Shown in pieces: positions 59,756-64,000 of a stretch of 64,000 nt of DNA. The stretch comes from Arenicola marina (taxonomy: Eukaryota > Annelida > Polychaeta > Arenicolidae). The stretch is from the NCBI GenBank assembly GCA_964019135.1, contig OZ025260.1, positions 11,340,254 to 11,404,253 on the forward strand, written 5' to 3'. The position numbers were made by a program, and so were the translations under genes. Every line of letters starts with the position of its first letter. Within the stretch, counting starts at the first letter, position 1. The notes beneath the pieces were generated by a model. The model was not told where the DNA came from. It searched no databases and saw only the letters and a program-made list of their open reading frames with translations.

Positions 59756-62700
59756 CTAGGACAGAGCCGATAAGACATTATGTACAGCTGTCAGACGGTT
59801 GACTGTACGTGCGAGGCTTTTCTGTGTCATACTGTGGTGTACGGCTTGCCCCCGGGACTGGGTTTCCGCAAAGCCGGCTTGAGGCACCAGTGAGTACGCT
59901 CGTCGCTTCTCGCAGTCATAGTCCACCTTAGATTCAGCCTTCGATACGAGACCTTCCGGGCGTAACGCCAGCAGAATGAGCGTCGAACCGCCGCGAATGG
60001 CCAGCACACGGCCGAAATGGCGTAGCGATAATCCGCCATAGGGGGGGATATCTGGCGCATGGGCACAACAGGACACGATGATTTTAGCTGATTGGCCAGT
60101 TAACCTGATGACGTGGAGGGTGTCGTCTTGTTTATCCACAAAGACCACGTGGTTGTTATCGGGGGATATCCGGGCCCGCAGCAGAGACTCACGACCCGCG
60201 ATACGGTACGGCAGCTGTCGCAGAACCTTCCCGTTGGGGAGGTCGTAGAGAGCCAACTGGGTATCGACTGCTAGCGTCCCGTCGTAGGAGACGTCCTCGA
60301 ACGGCAGTCTGGTCGTCATGACCAGAGATTGATGCCTCAAGGCTACATCTACGTGGACGTAGAACGACTCGTTGTACCCCTCGGCTCCCTCCCGGGTAAA
60401 CCGCACCAGGACGCATTGGGCCGCATTGCGGAAACACAGGATGTCCTTGACGGTAAATTTCCGCGCCTTCGATTTCGAGTCCCTGATTTCAACCGCTGGA
60501 TCCGTGGTGATGAAGTTCTGACCTGTGTACGTTCGGATGTTGAGATTCGGTCCCACCGTGACGAGCCGACACTCGTCCAGCGTCACCCGCGCCAGACTGA
60601 CACTGCCGCCGCCGACGTCGTGTGTCGTCAGCAACTTGCCGCTGTCGACGTCATACACGTTCACGAAGTCACTCGCGCCCTTTTTCTTGAGCGTCACCAG
60701 AAAGCGGTTCGATAGCGACAAGATCGATTCCAGATATGTCGTGATGCTGACCACGCATTTGTTACTATCCTGGTCCGCGTTAGATATTACTAAACTCGAG
60801 GGCACCATGACCAGCTTGAGGCGACCGCTTTGAGGCTTGGTCACCCTCAGACGCACTCGCCCGTTCTGGCCAACCAACTTGTCTCCCTCATGTAGTAGTT
60901 GTTGAGTGGTAGGCAGACCGGCCGTTCGTATTATCTCGTGCACCGGAAGGCCAGTGGGAGTCGCCTGACTTTGCTCTCCTTCTGGCGGTTTGCGACCCTT
61001 CAATCCGGTATCATCTCCCGGCGTACCGCGGAACAATATATCCGCTCTCACGGGGGTGTATTTAACTGCTTCAGCCACGTGGTCCACCACTTGTAGCCCG
61101 CTAAACATCTGCACAAGTTTTCTTCCATCAGGTGTTAGTCGCGCCTCTAGCGGAACTTTCCTCACACCTTTCGTCGACGTCGTGAGACGCAACGCGATAT
61201 CCTCATCCGGGTCTTGAAGCTCGCGAGCCAAAAGCGAGTTCCCGTCAGACTCCAGGACAACTTCCGGTTGGAACCCAACGTCATTTAGCCCTTCCCGCTG
61301 AAGAAAACCCGGCACGTCTGCCTGATTAGATATGCTGGAGAGATGTTTCAGCTTTCGTCTATTCCTCTTTCCTCTACTTTTATCGTTGCCACTTTGTTCT
61401 TGGTTACCCTGCCCACCTATAACGTCTACGAAAACCACCTGTCTCTGCAGCAGAACTGCCACTTGGGCCGTGGACTGGGACACGCAGAAGTCTTTGATCG
61501 TCTCGACGAGATCGTATTCCTTGACGACCGAGGCGTCCTCCGTGGACAGTAGCAGCACGCGTGCACCCAGCGCCACCACTACGTGGTCGCTGTCACTACT
61601 GAAGGCCGGGTACTTCGTTTCCAACGGTACCGGAGCCGTGACCCTCCCTACGCAGTGTCCCCTGTCCATCCCCGCGGAGTGCGTGCCGAGGTACCAGAGG
61701 AAGGCCTCCCACTGCCCCGGGCCCTGGTGGCAGGAGACCAGGAACTTGTCGTTCGGAGAGAGTATCAGTGACATCCGCAGCGCTATTTTATCAGTGTCGG
61801 ACCGACTGGCCTTGTCTTTGGATTTCCGGTCCTTTCCGCCGTCGTCGTCGGCGTTCTCTTCCCCCTCCTCCGCCTCCTGCACGGAGTCGCTGGGATGATG
61901 ATCTACCCCGGGTTCATCAGCCTGATGGCTTTGTTGGCAGGTGTCTGCGACAGATATCCTCTCTCCCTCGGGCAAGGACATTGATCGATGAACCTTGATT
62001 ACCTTTCCGGGACTCACCCGCGATATGTCATACACCTTGAGTGTCCCATCCAGCTCACCCAGGATAACCGTCCGGTCGTCCTTGGTGACGGCCACCCCGT
62101 GGATGCGATCACTCTTGTCAAACAGCCCCAGCTCCTCGCCGCTGCCGAAGTCCTTTATAACGGCCGTGTTGCACCTCGTCGCTGCTCGCTTCTGCTCGTC
62201 GCCCACGTAGTACCTCACCGATGCGCTCTTGCTCTTCGTCATCAGGAACTTGTCTTCGCCGTGAGTTAGCATGTGGGGCTGGCTGTGTCGGTGGTGCTGG
62301 TCCGTGAAGAGGTGATGCAGCGGCAACTTGGCCCCGAATCTCAAGGCGATCCAGTTACGGGTGAGGTAGAAGACCGGGTTGAAGAATCCTCTATTGTAGA
62401 GTTGGCCCTCTACCGTGCGTATCACCGCCCCGGTCTCCGTGCTGATGACGTCCACGAAACCCTGATCGGTATTGGCCGCAATCCCGTAGAATCTCTTCCT
62501 GTACGTGGCCACGATGAACTTACACGAGGCCTGGATGAAGCATTGGAAGTACATGTGGATCGCCTGTTCGTGTGGCTCCCCGATAGGAACCTTCTGGGTC
62601 AGCTCTCCGCTCTCGATGTCCCATGTGGCCAGAAGCGCCTTCCCTGATTGGTCGTAGTCGATGACGTACATGGTCTTAAAGTCAGGACTACAGACGAAGG

Positions 62701-64000
62701 TTCCCCCTTTGTGCCAATGGTTTTCATGGTTATTCCTGATGGAGATATTCTGTTGCATGCCGATTTGAGCGGACTCAAAGCAGGTGTACATGGGAACCAG
62801 GGGGCAGTATTTGACTCCCAGCGTGTCACACTGCTTGACTAGGGCTCTAATATTCTCACAACGCTCGATGTATTTAGCCAGTCGGCCTGACAACTCGTAA
62901 GATAGCGACGCCGGGTATTTCTGAACGTAAGGACGTATGAGTTGCATAGTCGCGTAAAGAATCTTTATCTGCATATCATTCCTGACCCGCTTGTCTTCAA
63001 TCATGAAGAGCACCAACTCCTGCAGCAGCCCCTGGAACGAGCTACCCTGGAGCTTGGCGTACAGCCATTCGAAGTTGAAGAACGTCTCCTTCATGAGGGC
63101 CTTGATCTGCCCGGCGTGCAGCAGGTGGAATGGCAGTTCTGACAGCTTCCTCTTATTGATGCGAGTTTGGTGCTGCAGTCCGTTTGAGGATTCCGTGACG
63201 TAAGGCTGCTTGGGTACCATGCGGTCCGCGGCGTTCTGCCGACCGGTCAGCCCGAACCGCTTACACTGCGCCTCCGTGTACTCGAAGGGTTTAGGTTTTC
63301 CACCTCCCCAGACTCCCAGGAAGAACTCGGCCAAGGTGGTGTGTACGTGGACGGCGAAGGGCTGGTCGTGCTGGAGGTATCGCTCCCGACAAGCCTCGAT
63401 AAACTGGCGGTGATACCAGTACAATACGAGCATGTCATCCGCCGACCGCTCCACCACGTAGCTGCTAATCTCGTGGCGCACACGTGTCCATAGCAACGGT
63501 GGCACTCTCCTCACGGGCGGCTTCCAGAATCTGTAGATCTGGTTGAGCAAAATGTCATCTAGAGAGAGCACGTGTTCCATCTCGACCTCGCTGAGGCCGT
63601 ACCTCGAGGCTGTCAAGTACGACAGACAGTGCTTCACCAGCGGGGCGCCAAACTTCGTCTCCATATCCTGGAAGAATTTATTGATGGCTCCTTTCACTGT
63701 TGTCTGTATTTGGGCCAACGTTGGTTTATCAAACGATCTCCACCTGCGAACTTGATCAAATGTGATGCGAGCGTACAACGGCAAACTGCAGGTATCTAGA
63801 GTTTTCGCTATGATCGTCAGTTGCTGATCGGTCACCCGTCGGCCGCATTTCCCGAGCCACTTATTTATTATGAGAAATCCAAGCTCCTTTTCCAGAGGCG
63901 GGACTTGCCGGAATAACGCGTGTTCATAGCGCTCTCTTAATGTTTCCAGCAGGGTGTAGCCCTCTTCCAAAACAGAAATGACCATCTTGACATTCTTCGG
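59756..64000 (-). CDS. NACHT and WD-repeat protein, NWD1/NWD2-like (3' part)
   Basis: One uninterrupted minus-strand frame of 1414 codons runs from beyond the window (64000, reading PKNVKMVISVLEEG) to a stop at 59756, so the start is not seen. Numbering from the methionine at 63985, residues 1-400 match the post-NACHT helical and winged-helix part of NWD1/NWD2: YLTASRYGLSEVEMEHVLSL (about 122-141) and then LYWYHRQFIEACRERYL (about 190-206) are family signatures. From about residue 410 to the end the protein is a long series of WD-type beta strands (TMYVIDYDQSGKALLATWDI). Two charged linkers interrupt the propellers, an acidic/lysine one near residue 690-730 and a basic one (RGKRNRRKLKH) near 870. 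Vertebrate NWD proteins are roughly 1,550-1,750 residues, so a few hundred N-terminal residues including the Walker motifs lie off-window. Family members are STAND-type ATPases that oligomerise; a role here is not shown. No intron is needed within this part. Confidence 0.85.
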   Translation of the reverse strand, partial: PKNVKMVISVLEEGYTLLETLRERYEHALFRQVPPLEKELGFLIINKWLGKCGRRVTDQQLTIIAKTLDTCSLPLYARITFDQVRRWRSFDKPTLAQIQTTVKGAINKFFQDMETKFGAPLVKHCLSYLTASRYGLSEVEMEHVLSLDDILLNQIYRFWKPPVRRVPPLLWTRVRHEISSYVVERSADDMLVLYWYHRQFIEACRERYLQHDQPFAVHVHTTLAEFFLGVWGGGKPKPFEYTEAQCKRFGLTGRQNAADRMVPKQPYVTESSNGLQHQTRINKRKLSELPFHLLHAGQIKALMKETFFNFEWLYAKLQGSSFQGLLQELVLFMIEDKRVRNDMQIKILYATMQLIRPYVQKYPASLSYELSGRLAKYIERCENIRALVKQCDTLGVKYCPLVPMYTCFESAQIGMQQNISIRNNHENHWHKGGTFVCSPDFKTMYVIDYDQSGKALLATWDIESGELTQKVPIGEPHEQAIHMYFQCFIQASCKFIVATYRKRFYGIAANTDQGFVDVISTETGAVIRTVEGQLYNRGFFNPVFYLTRNWIALRFGAKLPLHHLFTDQHHRHSQPHMLTHGEDKFLMTKSKSASVRYYVGDEQKRAATRCNTAVIKDFGSGEELGLFDKSDRIHGVAVTKDDRTVILGELDGTLKVYDISRVSPGKVIKVHRSMSLPEGERISVADTCQQSHQADEPGVDHHPSDSVQEAEEGEENADDDGGKDRKSKDKASRSDTDKIALRMSLILSPNDKFLVSCHQGPGQWEAFLWYLGTHSAGMDRGHCVGRVTAPVPLETKYPAFSSDSDHVVVALGARVLLLSTEDASVVKEYDLVETIKDFCVSQSTAQVAVLLQRQVVFVDVIGGQGNQEQSGNDKSRGKRNRRKLKHLSSISNQADVPGFLQREGLNDVGFQPEVVLESDGNSLLARELQDPDEDIALRLTTSTKGVRKVPLEARLTPDGRKLVQMFSGLQVVDHVAEAVKYTPVRADILFRGTPGDDTGLKGRKPPEGEQSQATPTGLPVHEIIRTAGLPTTQQLLHEGDKLVGQNGRVRLRVTKPQSGRLKLVMVPSSLVISNADQDSNKCVVSITTYLESILSLSNRFLVTLKKKGASDFVNVYDVDSGKLLTTHDVGGGSVSLARVTLDECRLVTVGPNLNIRTYTGQNFITTDPAVEIRDSKSKARKFTVKDILCFRNAAQCVLVRFTREGAEGYNESFYVHVDVALRHQSLVMTTRLPFEDVSYDGTLAVDTQLALYDLPNGKVLRQLPYRIAGRESLLRARISPDNNHVVFVDKQDDTLHVIRLTGQSAKIIVSCCAHAPDIPPYGGLSLRHFGRVLAIRGGSTLILLALRPEGLVSKAESKVDYDCEKRRAYSLVPQAGFAETQSRGQAVHHSMTQKSLARTVNRLTAVHNVLSALS

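Overview
This is nuclear DNA from a metazoan. Coding sequence is split by introns with GT..AG junctions, there are polyadenylation-type signals, tRNA-derived SINE heads, short inverted-repeat (MITE-like) elements and a large amount of minisatellite DNA. A NACHT/WD-repeat (NWD1/NWD2-type) protein, a SOCS-box-ending protein and MITEs with a CAGGGGCGGATCTAG-type end suggest a marine invertebrate (mollusc, cephalochordate, hemichordate or echinoderm are all possible). I cannot name the species or phylum from the sequence alone. Nothing looks bacterial or viral.

Layout. 1-8130 is a 36-bp minisatellite cut by the window start. 8131-10550 is non-coding with one decayed MITE. 10551-13786 is a 27/26-bp G-rich minisatellite, and 14194-15560 a third, looser array. 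15561-29057 is mostly non-coding, with one doubtful exon (17642-17911, minus), three MITE-like elements and a 420-bp inverted duplication. 29237-31893 (minus) is a two-exon gene for a protein of about 450 residues ending in a SOCS-box-like segment; its last exon runs into a 44-bp tandem repeat made from its own 3' end. 31907-38880 is intergenic, with a 32-bp array, a GACGTC-rich repeat and a MITE with 78-bp ends.

38896-57995 (plus) is the main gene of the window. I assembled 17 exons whose reading phase agrees at all 16 junctions, giving a predicted protein of 1058 residues. The N-terminus is basic, the middle is helical and TPR-like, and the C-terminal half is beta-rich. I do not recognise the family. 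Its introns carry four unrelated minisatellites (37, 53, 34 and 27 bp), and a fifth repeat (52 bp, three copies) lies across the exon 8 donor. The 27-bp array in intron 11 is about 6 kb long and stays open in frame on both strands.

59756-64000 (minus) is the 3' part of a large intronless stretch of an NWD1/NWD2-like NACHT-WD protein. It converges on the 17-exon gene, and its NACHT ATPase core lies beyond the window. Tandem arrays make up roughly one third of the window. The very long open frames inside them come from unit lengths divisible by three and are not called as genes.
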